Origin: Symsagittifera roscoffensis
Taxonomy: Eukaryota > Xenacoelomorpha > Acoela > Convolutidae
Length of the DNA: 64,000 bases
Assembly (NCBI RefSeq): GCF_963678635.1
Contig: NC_087066.1
Coordinates: forward strand, 25,437,736-25,501,735
Direction: 5' to 3'
The notes below the pieces were generated by a model. That model saw only the letters and a program-made list of their open reading frames with translations, did no database searches and was not told where the DNA came from. Positions 50,184 through 59,600 of the stretch are shown piece by piece (the first letter of the stretch is position 1; each line of letters opens with the position of its first letter). The position numbers and the translations under genes are program-made.

Positions 50184-50701
50184 GACTGGATTCTTTATAG
50201 CCGATATGGTAGCCCGTTCCATCTCTTATACCTTTGAAACCCAAAATACTAGGAATTTGTGGGCTCTCAAAGGTAATGCCTTCCCAATAATGCATCCAAA
50301 TTGAAAGATGTTTGGTAATGGGGTCGATGCTATAAGTGAAATTATCAAGATCAACCTTCGATTGATTTCGTTGAATAATTTCTCGATTTCGCCATATTCA
50401 CCCTTTGTTATTTCAGTTTTCTCTCATCATATGGTCTAGATATTTTATCTTTTGCCACTTTAAGACTTGCTCTAACTTTGTCTTTTTTATAGTACACTAT
50501 TTTAGTATCTGTTACATTGTTAAAAAGAGTGGGAAACGTTATTTCTGACAATGCAACTCTCCATTCGCCTTGCAGATCAATATCTTCACTCAGCAGGTTT
50601 TTAAAACTCGCTAGTGAGTTGTCAATGAAGATATTCATTGAGGCTGATGACACCAATGTAATACTAAAGGAATCTTTGTCACCTCCAAAGTTGCTAGACA
50701 T
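50184..50701 (-). pseudogene. Polinton-type structural-like gene, broken and cut by the gap
   Basis: An intact ORF of 97 codons runs from 50701 to 50408 and carries the motif LQGEWRVALSEITFPTLFNN. After its stop at 50408, related coding sequence goes on in other frames. KGEYGEIEKLFNEIN lies near 50395. IPSILGFKGIRDGTGYHIGY (about 50200-50245) is open to the gap. I recall this pair of motifs from a protein encoded by many Polinton-like elements; a minor capsid or penton role is possible but not shown. At least two frame breaks are visible, so this copy is probably dead, or the assembly has errors near the gap. Confidence 0.55.
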
Positions 50702-50763
50702 TGTTTAGCTTGACCCTTCCTTTTCCAATACTCTGATTAGTTCGGGCTCATAAAATTTACCCT

Positions 50764-51925
50764 CTATTGGTTCTCTATCAGCGTCGATAAGATTATAAGT
50801 CGGTGGGTTCCTTGTTGGTATGTCAAATATTCAAAAACTTCGTCAGTGAAGGATTGTTTATAACCTTTTCGAAAAGGGATTTCAATTTTTGCTATTCTCA
50901 CAAAATCGCCAACGTAGAGCTTTGGTCGGCGAACTAGTTTCAATGATTGTTCCGCTCTTAATGAAATTAGACGTGGAACATCCTTTTTTGTCACTTTATT
51001 GGGGGTATTTGATGACGCGGTTTGTTCTCGAATTTATTGTGTTGACAAAGTCTTGAAGCTTATCGATGTAAGAGTAGGTCCATTTGTCCTCCAAATACTT
51101 ATAAATCAAACTTTTTAGTGATCGAATGTTCCTCTCGGCGAAAGCGGACTTCTTTTCACTCTCTGTTGTGTATGTCTTGATACCCTTTTTCTCACATAAA
51201 GTTTTGAATGACCCCTTGAACTCGGTGCCTTTATCTACCCAGACTTTTTTCGGTTTCTCTGTCTTTATCATTTGATTGAACGCTTCTGCAGTTGTTGTGG
51301 CATACTTTGATTTCAGTGGCTGCACGCGAAGATAACGGGACATGCAATCTACTGCATCTAAAAGATATTTGATATCTTTGTTGTATTTTGCTAGTTTATC
51401 AACATATGCCAAATCGATTGACCATATTTCGTTTATGTCATAAACTATCACTTTAAGCCGAGCTATTTTGCGGCGAACTGTTCGGTATTTTGTATAAGAT
51501 GGTTCTGTATGTAAAAAATGTTTAACTTTTCGTCTTGGTATGACCGTTGTAGCCTTCAAAATTTTAACACTATCGAACAATGCTGGACCTTTATCTGTGT
51601 AACTCTTTTTCAAAAGTTTTTCCTCAGTTGGTGTAGGTTTCCCATCTTTTACTTTTCGTCTCCGTCTTTTCTGACGTTGAAGAATCTGAATCGTTATAGG
51701 GCGTACCGTACGATTCAGTGTCGTCTTCGTCTTTCTCTCTTTCTTTGACTCTTTCCGTGGTGGCTTTCTTTCTTGTTTTGAGTCGTTTGGTTTGTTTTGA
51801 ACTTGATGATGGCTTACTACTGTCGAGGATTTTTGTTTTGCCCGATGTTGACGGAGATTTGGTTGGACTTTTGGTTCTTCGTTGAGCCTGTTCTTTAATC
51901 TTTGACTGAACCGCGTGTTTGGCAT
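50764..51925 (-). CDS. Polinton/retroviral-type DDE integrase, frame broken near the C-terminus
   Basis: An rve-superfamily integrase would insert the element DNA. The main ORF (51925-50996, 309 codons) has a basic N-terminal third and then the catalytic core: Asp in WSIDLAYVDK, Asp in VWVDKGTEFKGS and Glu in KSAFAERNIRSLK. The stop at 50996 follows a run of five Cs. The next frame (50994-50764) continues with the C-terminal SH3-like region (KLYVGDFVRIAKIEIPFRKG), so a single-base frame change separates the parts. The N-terminal part overlaps the upstream 302-codon ORF for about 300 nt, and the only Met before the core is at the beginning of that overlap. The frame break may be a real lesion or a base-call error in the homopolymer. 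Confidence 0.85.
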
Positions 51926-52532
51926 ACTTGTTAATAACAGACTCTTCGGTAAGTTCGAGAGCGGATAAAATCATTATGTAAGCAGGGTTGTGTAGTATTT
52001 TAGTTTGCTGTTGTATATCATACAAAAACGATGCTGCTTTGAGACCGGTTGGTACATTGTCAACATAAATTGTTTCATCCATGGCGTTTATTGAGACTCG
52101 AGTTGAGCTTTTGATAACCTCCAGGATATTTTTAGCTCTCGTGAATTTTTTATCCTCCATTATTTGCAATTGTAATAGAATGCGTTCATAGTTTATTTTA
52201 TTATCTTTTCGCTCCTTCTCATCCACAATCCGCTTCTCCTCTTCCTCCCCACCTTCCTGATATTGATTAGTCTCATCTTCTGTAAGAAGTCCTGTTGATT
52301 GTTCCCCAGGGTCAACAATAGGCGTTGAGGGAGGTGTTGGTGGAAGGGGTAGTGGAAGAGTTTCAGTCGATACTGAGTTTTGCTTCGTGGGTATTAGAGG
52401 TCTCATGCGGTTCAAGTAAGATAACTGGGGCTTTTTGTGTTTAATTGAACTGTTAAATAGCACTTGTGATGCATGCGGTTGCTCACGGATATATATATGT
52501 TTTGGAATTAAAACAAACTCTTCTGCTGCCAT
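51624..52532 (-). CDS. Polinton-block protein of unknown function (302 aa)
   Basis: It starts MAAEEFVLIPKHIYI, has a Pro/Thr-rich stretch (about 60-80), an acidic Glu-rich stretch (about 95-110), a more regular segment (about 115-205, ERILLQLQIMEDKKFTRAKN...) and a long Ser/Lys/Arg-rich tail. It begins 3 nt after the stop of the preceding ORF. Its tail is read in a second frame as the start of the integrase ORF. The position and the MAEEF.LIP start recall a structural or scaffold-like ORF recurrent in Polintons; no function is assigned. Confidence 0.7.
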   Translation of the reverse strand: MAAEEFVLIPKHIYIREQPHASQVLFNSSIKHKKPQLSYLNRMRPLIPTKQNSVSTETLPLPLPPTPPSTPIVDPGEQSTGLLTEDETNQYQEGGEEEEKRIVDEKERKDNKINYERILLQLQIMEDKKFTRAKNILEVIKSSTRVSINAMDETIYVDNVPTGLKAASFLYDIQQQTKILHNPAYIMILSALELTEESVINKYAKHAVQSKIKEQAQRRTKSPTKSPSTSGKTKILDSSKPSSSSKQTKRLKTRKKATTERVKEREKDEDDTESYGTPYNDSDSSTSEKTETKSKRWETYTN

Positions 52533-52535
52533 GTT

Positions 52536-52844
52536 TTATGCTGATGGTAAGTATCTGTAGCAGAAGTAAAGTATCAGTCTGATCAAGTTGAAACCTTGTT
52601 TCGTTAGAATAATTGCTCGTTTTCGTTCAAGTTTTGTTTTTCGGCTGATTAAAAGTTTGTATGCCACTTCGAAATTTTCAATGTTTGGAATATTAACAGA
52701 TACATTGCCATTGACTACATTGAGCAAACATTCACATATAACTGAAATAACTTGAGGATTTGTTGTTTTTCTAATGAAGCTTCGGAGCTGGCTGGGATTC
52801 AATTGTACCATGTGCTGCAGAATAGATAATTTTTTCGCGTTCAT
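52536..52844 (-). CDS. Small basic Polinton protein, possibly pX/core-like (102 aa)
   Basis: 102 residues: an N-terminal helix-rich part (LNPSQLRSFIRKTTNPQVIS), VICECLLNVVNGNV, a basic segment (SRKTKLERKRAIIL) and a hydrophobic C-terminus. This pattern (a leucine/cysteine LLNVLNGN-type motif, then basic, then hydrophobic) is one I recall from small virion-associated proteins of Polintons and related viruses, compared with adenovirus pX-like proteins. It overlaps the end of the ATPase ORF by 74 nt. Confidence 0.6.
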   Translation of the reverse strand: MNAKKLSILQHMVQLNPSQLRSFIRKTTNPQVISVICECLLNVVNGNVSVNIPNIENFEVAYKLLISRKTKLERKRAIILTKQGFNLIRLILYFCYRYLPSA

Positions 52845-53493
52845 TTGTGAGAGGTGTAACCTCTGCCTGATTTATTGGTAAGTAAAAAATTGAGGGACCA
52901 GGTGGTGTAATGTTTGAACAATATCTCAAACAATCGGATGTACGCGGATCCAAGTCGATTAAAAGATGACCGTATGTGTCTTTTGTAGCGAGCTGATAAC
53001 AGTGTCTCAAAAATTTAGTGTTGTTCAATTGTCTTCCAAGATGATCAAGTTGCTGAATATCACGAGGTGATTTGAACAGTATGATGTGTGATGTGTTTAA
53101 ATCAATTGTTTGAGACCATCTGATTTGTTGGAACAAATTATGTTTAACATATATTACATCTAGTCCTTGGTGTCTTCCTGCTGTTGCAAGTTTGACAAAG
53201 TCTTTATCGTTATAGATTTCTTCGCATGAATCATCAAAAACTAGAAGAATGTTTTCAAGGTTTCGCAAACTGTCAAAGCCATTGAATTTTATGAAAGTTA
53301 GATCAATGCTGTGGGTATTGGATTTTTCACTATAAAGAGGCTGAATCTCTTTGTAAAAGTATAGGGCTCTTTGAAATTTGGGATAAAATGTTTTTCTTTT
53401 CAACAATTTGAATATCAGCTCTGTTTTTTCAGAACCCGAGGGGCCCACGATGGCTAAAAAAAGTCTCGTAGATGTATCAATAACTTTATTCAT
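52771..53493 (-). CDS. Polinton-type genome-packaging ATPase (FtsK/HerA-like P-loop)
   Basis: 240 residues from the Met at 53493. Walker A is at about residues 16-23 (GPSGSEKT; this copy has E where the family has G, which may be damaging) and Walker B is ENILLVFDDSCEEI. GRHQGLDVIYVKHNLFQQ follows, with the conserved H and Q of the A32/FtsK-HerA packaging ATPases. It would drive DNA into a capsid. The start ATG overlaps the stop of the membrane-protein ORF by 4 nt (ATGA), which supports this start over the longer ORF beginning at 53547. Confidence 0.85.
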   Translation of the reverse strand: MNKVIDTSTRLFLAIVGPSGSEKTELIFKLLKRKTFYPKFQRALYFYKEIQPLYSEKSNTHSIDLTFIKFNGFDSLRNLENILLVFDDSCEEIYNDKDFVKLATAGRHQGLDVIYVKHNLFQQIRWSQTIDLNTSHIILFKSPRDIQQLDHLGRQLNNTKFLRHCYQLATKDTYGHLLIDLDPRTSDCLRYCSNITPPGPSIFYLPINQAEVTPLTNEREKIIYSAAHGTIESQPAPKLH

Positions 53494-53768
53494 ATTCTTG
53501 GATTTGGTAATACATAACCAACTAAACCCGATAAAATTGAGAACCAAACTGAGGTTTCTTCACAAGTTAACTGCGTTAATGAAAGTTTAAAGATACAAAA
53601 AGCCAATAAAATCAGAATTAACACCATTTGTGACATGAAAACTACTTCAGACCGTGGTACAGTCACGTTATTGCAAAATTTCCATGATTTTTTCTCCATA
53701 TGATTTTCGTCATACACAAAATCGGTAACTATAGTTCCATCAGTCTCGTCAACTACTGTGTCATTCAT
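53490..53768 (-). CDS. Small two-helix membrane protein of the Polinton block (92 aa)
   Basis: An acidic N-terminus (MNDTVVDETDGTI) precedes NNVTVPRSEVVFMSQM, one clear membrane helix (VLILILLAFCIFKLSL), a short loop with CEETSVW and a second hydrophobic stretch ending GYVLPNPRI. The PRSEVVF..Q and VGYVLPNP motifs are familiar from Polinton-like elements. The inner Met at 53768 is preferred because the upstream part is Arg/Ser-rich and unlike the family. The stop overlaps the ATPase start. Confidence 0.65.
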   Translation of the reverse strand: MNDTVVDETDGTIVTDFVYDENHMEKKSWKFCNNVTVPRSEVVFMSQMVLILILLAFCIFKLSLTQLTCEETSVWFSILSGLVGYVLPNPRI

Positions 53769-53843
53769 TTCAATTTCCCTACCGCTTTCTCTCACTCTCG
53801 AACTTGCCGAATGAAAAATATATATCATATATAAAAAAATTAA

Positions 53844-54164
53844 TTAAGCATCTGAACAGTAATAAATTTCATATCGTGTATAACCTGTATAGACACTCGG
53901 TTTATTATCATCATCAAAATCATAGTGCATTTCCAAAACATAATTGGCTGGGACATGATCAGTTTTGGCATGATACACAATTTTCTTCACAGAATCTTCT
54001 CTTATTATTTTTTGAATCTCATTGGGTAGTTCACTGCTGGTTAGATCCATTTGAACTCCTGGTTGACGTTTGGGCACTAAGACTAGCTTGGGAAGACAAA
54101 GACCGCGCTTGCTGGGTAACGTTACTGATGTATTTGAATCGTTGAAAGTAGATGAATTGGTCAA
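53844..54164 (-). CDS. Unknown Polinton-block ORF (106 aa)
   Basis: It starts MTNSSTFNDSNTSVTLPSKR and ends with a Tyr-rich, acidic tail (DFDDDNKPSVYTGYTRYEIY). No family was recognised. It overlaps the upstream ORF (54375-54031) by 134 nt in another frame. The C-terminal half has an amphipathic pattern suggestive of a folded domain. Confidence 0.5.
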   Translation of the reverse strand: MTNSSTFNDSNTSVTLPSKRGLCLPKLVLVPKRQPGVQMDLTSSELPNEIQKIIREDSVKKIVYHAKTDHVPANYVLEMHYDFDDDNKPSVYTGYTRYEIYYCSDA

Positions 54165-54375
54165 TCACGGGGAAGAACCTCCTCAAAGTGCACAACTCTT
54201 CTTCAGAAAGTGTAACTTGTTCTTTTCGTTGAACTACTTGGCCTCTACAATCAATGCGTTCAATCCTGGTCAATGAAATTTTTATGTTATTTTCTGGTGT
54301 CATCCAAGCACAAACAACTGAATTTGGAGATATGTATGTCTCCACTTTCCCCTGACGCTCGTTGTTGACACTCAT
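54031..54375 (-). CDS. Possible PC4-like ssDNA-binding protein (114 aa)
   Basis: The first 80 residues read beta-strand-like (KVETYISPNSVVCAWMTPEN, ISLTRIERID), followed by VTLSEEELCTLRRFFPVIDQ. This order (curved sheet, then a Gly/Val-x-Leu-x-E-E-x-L helix ending 'iPxID') is like the C-terminal domain of transcription coactivator PC4. The tail is Ser/Gln-rich. If right, a replication or transcription role on single-stranded DNA is likely. This is a motif-level guess. It overlaps both neighbours. Confidence 0.5.
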   Translation of the reverse strand: MSVNNERQGKVETYISPNSVVCAWMTPENNIKISLTRIERIDCRGQVVQRKEQVTLSEEELCTLRRFFPVIDQFIYFQRFKYISNVTQQARSLSSQASLSAQTSTRSSNGSNQQ

Positions 54376-54838
54376 TTTTCAACCAATCAAAGAACGCTTT
54401 CGACTTTTTTAATGCACAATGATTTTTAGAGTTATGGTGCGGTAGGTGTTTGTTGTAATTCACAAAATTCTTGAAATATAATTGTTCGACTCGTGGACAG
54501 CCCAAATTGTCAAGATTCACAACTTTGCGGTCTAAGTATTTGGATAAAAAATCAGCTTTTTCTTTTCCTTTGGCGTAGAATACAGCATTGGGCTTTCTTA
54601 AGACAAAACTTTGAATGATTTGGTTCAAATTCAGGTATAAATAATCACCGCTATCCCAATGAAGTCCGTGCAAATAATTTGTCAGCCAGTTGTAGGCTTT
54701 TTGTTCAGATTTTGGAAGGGAATTGAAATTAACTGGAGGTAGAAAAATTAGGTAATCACTGTTGTCGGAAGTTGTTATAGCTAATTTTTTTACTATAAAT
54801 GCGTTTTTCTGGTGTCGAAATCCCTCAAAATCCAACAC
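54287..54838 (-). CDS. Exonuclease-like (RNase H-fold) Polinton-block protein (183 aa)
   Basis: MLDFEGFRHQKNAFIVKKLA at the N-terminus has the D-x-E of motif I in DEDD exonucleases. NLDNLGCPRV (about 112-121) lies where motif II is expected, and HHNSKNHCALKKSKAFFDWL (about 134-153) resembles motif III, although the usual Asp after the His is Lys here. The FLPP, EQKAYNWLTNYLHGL and FYAKGKEKADFL stretches are ones I recall from a family common in invertebrate genomes. An inactive or atypical nuclease is possible. It overlaps the next ORF by 89 nt. Confidence 0.6.
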   Translation of the reverse strand: MLDFEGFRHQKNAFIVKKLAITTSDNSDYLIFLPPVNFNSLPKSEQKAYNWLTNYLHGLHWDSGDYLYLNLNQIIQSFVLRKPNAVFYAKGKEKADFLSKYLDRKVVNLDNLGCPRVEQLYFKNFVNYNKHLPHHNSKNHCALKKSKAFFDWLKNECQQRASGESGDIHISKFSCLCLDDTRK

Positions 54839-54859
54839 AACTGATTTTTCATTTTTCTT

Positions 54860-55297
54860 TCAGCATTCTAATAAATGGTAGAGTTTCGGTTTTTTCAGTT
54901 TGTTATACAAACAAAACGTAATTCCACTCAAGTGACCAATCAAACTACTGTTGCATTTCCATGGTAAAACATAGCAGTATGTGGGACCAGTGTTATAAAC
55001 TTCGCGGACAAAACCGGCGTCATCGTGTAAAATAGCATGCATTCGTAAAATTTTCGAATCATTTAAATATTTATCCAAAGAAGAATTGTCTATACCGATC
55101 AGACCCCCATAGGGTCTCAACTTGATAGCAACATCGTAATTTATATCATTAGTAGTTGAGAAGAAGAACAGTGAACATGCAGCTAAGAAATAATTTCGAC
55201 GGTTGGTGTTTTCCGGATAGGTTTTTTTCAAAGTAATAAAAATTTCATGAATAATTTCCAAGTCTTTTGAAGTAACTCTACGTTTTTCCAATTTCAT
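54860..55297 (-). CDS. Unknown ORF at the right edge of the block (145 aa)
   Basis: It starts MKLEKRRVTSKDLEIIHEIF, a basic helical N-terminus, and has a compact Cys/Tyr/Trp-bearing C-terminal half (YCYVLPWKCNSSLIGHLSGI). No family was recognised. It is the most upstream ORF of the co-oriented set, 21 nt before the exonuclease-like ORF, so it probably belongs to the element. Confidence 0.5.
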   Translation of the reverse strand: MKLEKRRVTSKDLEIIHEIFITLKKTYPENTNRRNYFLAACSLFFFSTTNDINYDVAIKLRPYGGLIGIDNSSLDKYLNDSKILRMHAILHDDAGFVREVYNTGPTYCYVLPWKCNSSLIGHLSGITFCLYNKLKKPKLYHLLEC

Positions 55298-55314
55298 TTT
55301 TTTATTTTTTCCAG

Positions 55315-55778
55315 CACTTCTCCGACCTGCTGAATTTCAAGCCAGTGGAAATGAAAGTAACCTTCTAGATACCACTTACTCACTCCTATTTCTAACTAAT
55401 GATTTCAACCTATTTTCATGTGTTTAGATGGATATTCCCCTTGGTGGTCTCCACGAGTCACCCATTGATTTGCCTTATGTGGGACCTGGAACTCACGAAG
55501 GCAAAAATATCTTTGGTGTGACCGTAGAGTTTACCCCGGCCACCACTGCAGCGAATTTTAAGCTGCATTACATTGAGGTTGCATTTGAGAAAAAGGAGGG
55601 CATATTTGAATATGTGTGTGTTGATGTGGGGAGCATGGAAAATTTCTGGCTGTGCGAGTCTCTGGGTGCGGGATTCGAGAGTACTGAGTGGCGCTTCAAA
55701 TTTCAAATGGAGCGTCTAGTCAGTATTCTTCATGTCCCTTGGTCGGATCCCGAAGACGACATGCGGATGTGGCCGTAA
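55315..55778 (+). CDS. Two 3' exons of an unknown gene or cargo gene
   Basis: Exon 55315-55356 (14 codons, HFSDLLNFKPVEMK) follows the acceptor TTTTTTCCAG. A 71-bp intron (donor GTAACC, branch-like CTAAC, acceptor TGTTTAG) leads in phase to 55428-55778, beginning MDIPLGGLHESPIDLPYVGP and ending at TAA. The protein is acidic, with alternating hydrophobic residues that suggest beta structure (FKLHYIEVAFEKKEGIFEYV). Codons are GC-richer than the surroundings, as in the host genes here. No family was recognised. The 5' exons would have to lie under or beyond the minus-strand block. It may be a host gene split by the insertion, or a captured gene. Confidence 0.5.
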
Positions 55779-56045
55779 ACCCTTCCTCTGCTCTCCTATC
55801 CGTACTCCTGTCAACATTCCGTTTTTATTTTTTTTTTATTTTTTTTATATGTTACTTTATCTATTATTTATCAAGTCCTCTTTACCTTCTTACCCTCCTA
55901 TTATTTGTCACGTCCTTCCTCCTTCTCAAGCAGGTCAGTTTTTTAATGGGGTCTCAAACTTATTTAGTTGAACAGTGGGAAAGTTTGGAAGAGATTAAAT
56001 TTAACCACCGCGCGAAAATAAATACCAAAGTATTTTGTCTGTCGG

Positions 56046-56183
56046 GTGTCCTAAGAGAGGGGTCTTTTTATTTCGGGCAGGGTACTTTGAGGTCTTTAAA
56101 AAAGATGGGTCCTTTTGGACCCTACTTTTGGTAGGACCCCAAAGACCCCTACCGTCGAAAAGACCCCCCCCCCCTAAGGACAC
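56046..56183. mobile_element. 138-bp foldback element
   Basis: The ends are inverse copies: GTGTCCTAAGAGAGGGGTCTTTT and, reversed, GTGTCCTTAG(G)nTCTTTTC. Inside are further self-pairing words (GGGTCCTTTTGGACCC and GGTAGGACCCCAAAGACCCCTACC). A poly-C run near the right end is variable-looking. Confidence 0.65.
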
Positions 56184-56201
56184 ACGGCGGATTACAATAC
56201 T

Positions 56202-56656
56202 ACTTGCGTTTTTTTCTCAAATTAGTTTAGATTAGACAAAAACCTTTGGCACAACTTCGATTGGACTTTTTGTTAGAAGCATTATGATGCAAAAATTGAA
56301 CACAAATGGGCCATTTTTGGTTCCTTTGAGTCAATAAAAAGATACGCTAAGACTATCGAGTCAATTGTTAAGCAAATTCATAATTCACGGAATCCGCTCA
56401 TATTCACAAAATACAGTGTTTGGCCTCATATTACACCTGGGATAAATTTTCGCAAAAAAAAATTAGGTTTTGACAATTGCTAACTTGGTTATTTTAGGAT
56501 AATTAACAAGTGATTTATTGAGTTGTTATAAATAGCGTAGGCGGCAAGTTAATTTGTTTTTAATTTGAATTGAGGCATATTTTTTGGTCCTATAATAATA
56601 CAAGACAATAAACACATCGATTTGTACGAAGCATTTAGGATATAACGGCTAAGTAG
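56202..56656 (+). repeat. Right direct repeat flanking the Polinton-like block (empty site)
   Basis: It matches 49003-49404 plus 49934-49983 without the 522-bp insertion. It continues past the point where the left copy enters the gap, so the true end of the repeat on this side is unknown. Confidence 0.8.
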
Positions 56657-59600
56657 TTTCTAATTTTTGTAATGATAAGTCTTAAATAACTATGAAAAAA
56701 AAACGAAATAAAAGTAACCTGTTAAAATTTGTTCATGATGCATAATTTTTTTTTACCATCAATTATGACAACAATGTTTTAATTTGATGATTAATTTGGC
56801 TGAATTTTGTGTCACTTACCTGCGAAAATTTTCACCTAAATGAAACGTTCTCTATGGAACTTTTGTATTTAGACAAACTTAAAAGTGACAAGGTATCTGA
56901 CATTTAGATTTCCTAATACTAACATTAGGGTACGACTCCACAAAATATAAAGAAGACATGTTTGTGGTGTGAAAACACTTTGGCGAAATGAGAGATTCCA
57001 CTAGGTTATAATTGAAGTTATAAGACAAAATAACCTCTTGCAAATGCTACGATCATGTTCGATTATGAATCATTTTAATATTTAATATTGCTATATATAA
57101 GCAAAATTAGCGATCACGAGTTCCAGATAACTATCCGTTTTTTATTACCTATAACTGAGCTCGAATGCAGGAAACACACAAAAAAATCATGTATTAGCGT
57201 AATTTGATTTCTAAATCAATTATAATAGATTTTGTTTGTATTCATCAGTGTGACTCATTTTCTACATTATAAATCATTTTACCCGCTCATTTTTTGAAAG
57301 TTGGTTCAGAAAAGAAATTAAACATTTTTAGACATTTTTGGGCTGTTAAACAAAAACACATTGACTTACATAAACTTTTTGGATAAAATACCCAGCCATA
57401 ATTTGTTAAAGTGTGTGAGAAGGTTATTTTCAAAAAACTCTGTTCTCCAGTAGACCTGGTAGTGTTAACGTAACTCTTGACTCACCTAAGTATGCCAAAA
57501 TCGTCAACTTTGGGCTACCTTTTTATCCAAAACAAACTGCACTGTAATAAACAACATGAGCTATTTTTTTTTGTTTAATTTCACCTTACTTTGAGAAAAG
57601 CGGGTTTAAAATATCAAATTTTGGCCGTTTTGACCAGATAATTAAAATCAGCACTGTTAAAGAGATGTGAAAGATTCCACAGTCAATTCATTAATTATTC
57701 AGTATGCTACTGGGCTCAAATAACATATAAATTGACGCATATTATGTCACTAATTAATTCTCATTGTAATTCTAGGAAAAAAATTTTTTGTCACATATTG
57801 AACAAATTTAATCGCAGCCAGAAATCCAAGGCGTTGCCGTGATGTGAACTAAGAACTGCTTTGTAAAACAAAAAAATGAGTTTTTTGTTTCACTTGTTTT
57901 AAAACCATTAATATGTATTTTTGTTAATTTTCTATCGTTTTTTAAAGCTTCTGGCATTTGTCTAAAAATTATAAATTTGCAACGGGCTGAAATTTGATGG
58001 CTGAATCAAACAGCTTGATTTTTAAAATCAAAATACCCTCAGCGAGGGTTTCACTGTGTATAAGTTATTTAGGATGGTATTTTGTTTGTAGAGAAACTTG
58101 CCAGAAAGTGGAGAACTTGAGCAGTTTTGTATCTTCTGAGCCCCACCAGCAATGGTTTCCATTTTAAAATGGTAACTTTTGCAATTATCATATAGATTTT
58201 TCATTTGTCAGCTCTCACCTGCAGTGGGAAAAAAATGGAAAAAATGATCATTTCCAAAAAACAATATTTAGATTTCAAATCAAAATTAATTTTATCCAAT
58301 GAAACTTTGACTCAATACTCCTAATAATCGATTCCAAAGCATTCTGTTATTGGAAATTTTTAACCTGCATACCGTCTCAAATAATCGTTTTCAAAACACA
58401 ATCAGATAGTTTTTCCTGTGCCAGTCTATGATACTCATTATCTACAGATAATACCCAGACTGTTCTTATATAATATATATTTTTTATTTACAATCTGTAT
58501 ATAATCTGAAGATAATGTAAGGATATTTTATATATAATCTGCATTTAATTTGAAGTTAGTTAAATTTTACATAATCGATATATATTCTGCACAGTTCCAT
58601 TTACTTGTCTGAAAATTATAGGGTTTCTAAATAAAGTCAACTAAAACTATCAAAAAACCATTTTTTATGGTTGCTTTTGTTCACAAACTTTAATGAGATA
58701 TCATTTTCAAGAAAAATCATGGTCAATGTTTTTGGGAGCTACAACAACTTGAGGAGAGTTAAAATCACACTGCTTATCATAAGTTTCAGGAAAATGCTCT
58801 GACATTTTTCAATCTAAAATTTCAAAAGGCTTAAATCTTTTCAAAACTTATTTCTAAGAGATTTATTTATTCTACAATTTATTTGTAAAAAATCATAAAA
58901 TCAACTTTGATTAAATCGATTTTGATGAAAGATTTTTGTAACTAATTTTATTAGTTTTTTTTTTATAAAAAAGTCACAAAATTAACTGAAAAGAATAGAT
59001 TTTAAGTTTTTGATATTACTAGCATTATTTGATGGTGAAAAATTTGGGATAACCCGTCTTCATACTTTTTATATATAAGTAGTTTTCAGATATTCTGTAA
59101 ATATTCTGTGCACAATCTGTTATACAAAATCTGTTACCTATAACTTGCGAACAAAACGTATATACTACAGATTATACACAGTTTACTTAGAGAATATACA
59201 CAAAATTTTTCGCACCGAATTTTAATAACGATGAAAGCTAGCAAAAAAAAACACCTTTTATATGGATTCTTATTTTCTAATTTTTCTAATACTTTTTTAA
59301 TACTTTTTTATGTGGATCTTAAGAATTTTTTGATTTTGTTCAATTTGTCACTGTAAAAATTGATTTGTGGCTTTACAAACCACTTGAAAGCCGATTGAGA
59401 TCAATTGGAACTGTTGTAGGTTAACCTGAGCAAAAGTACGTACCGACTTTTGGTAAATGGTATTTATAAGATTGTGGAATTTTTGATCTCCTATCGATCT
59501 GAAATCCACTGCTAAAGGTAATTATATTCTAGAACTGATTTGAGCTTTGTTTTTGTACGTTTTAGTACAATGCTTGCTTTGCTCAAACTTTTTAATTTCG

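Noticed and set aside
49828-50295. ORFs spanning the N run
   Set aside because: Artefacts of translating N; only the 50184-50295 part is coding-like.
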